Of a DNA stretch of 38,667 bases, positions 37,431-38,667 are shown one piece after another. This DNA is from a virus, in the IMG/VR virus record IMGVR_UViG_3300042876_000378, positions 1-38,667 of that record, one strand, 5' to 3'. The translations under genes and the position numbers were made by a program. The notes beneath the pieces were generated by a model. The model did no database searches. It was not told the DNA's origin and saw nothing but the letters and a program-made list of their open reading frames with translations. Every line of letters starts with the position of its first letter. Position 1 is the stretch's first letter.

Positions 37431-37462
37431 GCGGTCAACGCTGCAACCGAAGATGCAGCCAG
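37431..37462 (+). promoter_or_regulatory. Short gap before the packaging genes
   Basis: The gap begins GCGGTCAACGCTGCAACCG and then has two near copies of GATGCA(G/A)C. GGTCAAC followed by GCAAC is also found before the capsid gene. It may be a terminase recognition element or a promoter part; no -35/-10 pair is evident. Confidence 0.3.
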
Positions 37463-38014
37463 ATGCAACGGATGAAGTGGACTCCCAGCCAGCGCCACGC
37501 GGCCCTGCGGCTCCTGGCCGAGGTGGGCAAGGCCGAGGCGTCCCGGCGCACCGGCATCCCGGCCGGCACGATCGCCTCGTGGGGTGCCCGCAGCGGTGTG
37601 AGCGCACCATCGGCCGAAGCACAGCGGCCGGCGTTGGCGGCCAAGGCGATCACCGTCGCCGAGCGGGCGATCACCGTCGCCGAACGCAAGGCCGACCTGG
37701 CCGAACGGATGCTCACCGAGGCCGAGGCGATGTTGCGCCAGCTCCACAACCCGACGATCGAGCGCAAGCCGATGACGGTCAGCGACGGGCGGGACCTGGG
37801 CAGCCACATCGAGATCGCCGAGGTCCACTACGACCAGCCACCCACCGCCGACCAGAAGCGCATCGTCGAGGCCGTGGCCATCCTCGTCGACAGGGTGCAG
37901 CTGCTCACCGGGGACGCCACCAGCCGCATCGAGGCCGCTGTGGCCAACGCCACCCCGCAGCGCGAGCGGCTCCTGGCCACCGTCGAGCAGCTCGCCGAGC
38001 GCCGCAGCGCGTGA
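37463..38014 (+). CDS. terS: Probable terminase small subunit
   Basis: A 183-residue protein (ATG 37463; ATG 37472 is also possible). The N-terminal helix-turn-helix is WTPSQRHAALRLLAEVGKAEASRRTGIPAGTIASWGAR, followed by a long coiled coil (AITVAERAITVAERKADLAERMLTEAEAML), as in small terminase subunits that recognise packaging DNA and oligomerise. Its TGA overlaps the GTG of the large subunit (GTGA at 38011-38014), the strongest evidence for the role. Confidence 0.78.
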   Translation: MQRMKWTPSQRHAALRLLAEVGKAEASRRTGIPAGTIASWGARSGVSAPSAEAQRPALAAKAITVAERAITVAERKADLAERMLTEAEAMLRQLHNPTIERKPMTVSDGRDLGSHIEIAEVHYDQPPTADQKRIVEAVAILVDRVQLLTGDATSRIEAAVANATPQRERLLATVEQLAERRSA

Positions 38015-38667
38015 GCATCGACGAACTGACCGACCACGACCTCGCAGAGGCGGCTGTGCGGGCCGCAGAGGCGTGGCACCCCGAGACGTGGCTCACCCGC
38101 ACCCTGCCCGCCTACGTGGGCGCCAGGGGCGACGAGACGCCTGCCGAAGCCGAGGCGCTGTTCGCCCCGCACCACCGCGACTTCTGGGCGTGGGTGTGGG
38201 GCGTCGACGACGGGGCGCGGCCGGAGAGCTTCATCGGCGTGTGGGGCCGCGGCGAGGCCAAGTCGACGAGCGCCGAGATGGCCTGCGTGGCCCTCGGCGC
38301 ACGCCGCCGGCGGCGCTACGTGCTCTACGTGTCCGGCACCCAGGACCAGGCCGACGACCATGTCGGCAACGTCGCCGCCATGCTGGAGTCGACCGAGCTC
38401 GGCCGCTGGTACCCGGAGATGGCCGACCGCCTGCTCGGCAAGTTCGGCAACTCCAAGGGCTGGCGGCGCAACCGCATCCGCACCGCCACCGGGTTCACCG
38501 TCGACGCGCTCGGGCTCGACACGGCCGCCCGCGGCGTCAAGCTGGAGGACCAGCGCCCCGACCTGATCATCATCGACGACGTCGACGCCCACGACGACAG
38601 CCCCGTCGTCACCGCCCGCAAGATCGACGCGCTCACCAAGAAGCTGCTCCCGGCCGGCTCCGACGAC
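38011..38667 (+). CDS. terL: Terminase large subunit, N-terminal part (continues at 1)
   Basis: The 5' 657 bases of terL, from GTG 38011 to the contig end. The Walker A-like GRGEAKST lies at residues 79-86, preceded by FIGVWG. LYVSGTQDQADDHVGNV follows as the next conserved strand and helix. Bases 38446-38667 are the same as 1-222, so the protein is read on to the stop at 1197. The glycine codon containing base 38492 is a glutamate codon in the left copy. Confidence 0.93.
   Translation, partial: MSIDELTDHDLAEAAVRAAEAWHPETWLTRTLPAYVGARGDETPAEAEALFAPHHRDFWAWVWGVDDGARPESFIGVWGRGEAKSTSAEMACVALGARRRRRYVLYVSGTQDQADDHVGNVAAMLESTELGRWYPEMADRLLGKFGNSKGWRRNRIRTATGFTVDALGLDTAARGVKLEDQRPDLIIIDDVDAHDDSPVVTARKIDALTKKLLPAGSDD
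38446..38667. repeat. Contig-end overlap (right copy)
   Basis: Right-hand copy of bases 1-222, with G at 38492 where the left copy has A at 47. It lies within the large terminase gene and shows that the contig is circularly closed. Confidence 0.9.

Overview
This window is the complete genome of a temperate, tailed double-stranded DNA phage (siphovirus-like), assembled as a linear contig that closes on itself. Bases 1-222 repeat bases 38446-38667 with one mismatch, so the unique genome is about 38,445 bp, and the large terminase gene is cut in two by the contig ends. The host is very probably an actinobacterium (Actinomycetota). The evidence is two WhiB-type iron-sulfur regulators (a family confined to that phylum and its phages), very high G+C, many GTG starts in GTGA/ATGA stop-start overlaps, and a control-region gene that looks leaderless. 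I cannot place the host more finely.

Almost everything is read rightward. The head module runs from 37463 through the contig join: small terminase candidate, large terminase, a portal fused to a MuF domain, and an HK97-type prohead protease. Between the protease and the major capsid gene (10266-11510) lies an unusual 6-kb insert: a small helix-turn-helix protein, a metallophosphoesterase, two glycosyltransferases, a methyltransferase, an HNH endonuclease and an NAD-dependent sugar epimerase/dehydratase. This looks like a glycan-building island placed inside the capsid operon. Head-tail connectors, tail terminator, tail tube, the frameshifted tail assembly chaperones, tape measure and tail-tip proteins follow (11790-19865). 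The lysis genes come next (small membrane protein, amidase with an apparent internal start, TM/coiled-coil protein, holin), then tail-fibre-like proteins (21581-25014), including a beta-helix-like protein and an alanine-rich 20-residue-repeat protein.

The lysogeny block (25010-27814) has a recognisable attP: paired CGTGACCA boxes on either side of the 3' half of a tRNA (probably tRNA-Val) plus its terminator-like hairpin, followed by a tyrosine integrase. Two genes run leftward: a small lipoprotein, probably expressed by the lysogen, and the repressor. A divergent operator/promoter region with repeated GACAG/CTGTC boxes separates the repressor from a Cro-like gene, which begins the rightward early operon.

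The early operon (27252-37430) carries small regulators and unknowns, a GGTIx pentapeptide-repeat protein with 18 tandem 15-bp units, a Cas4/RecB-like nuclease, an SSB-like protein, a 66-nt tRNA-like structure, two adjacent WhiB-like genes, a RuvC-like resolvase and a primase-polymerase/SF3 helicase. The last 200 bp of the helicase gene hold nine mirrored copies of GCGACCCATT and a large potential cruciform, the best candidate for the replication origin. Gene boundaries are mostly stop-start overlaps, so long polycistronic transcripts are likely. No gap without a gene exceeds about 250 bases. All functional calls come from motifs read by eye; no database search was run.
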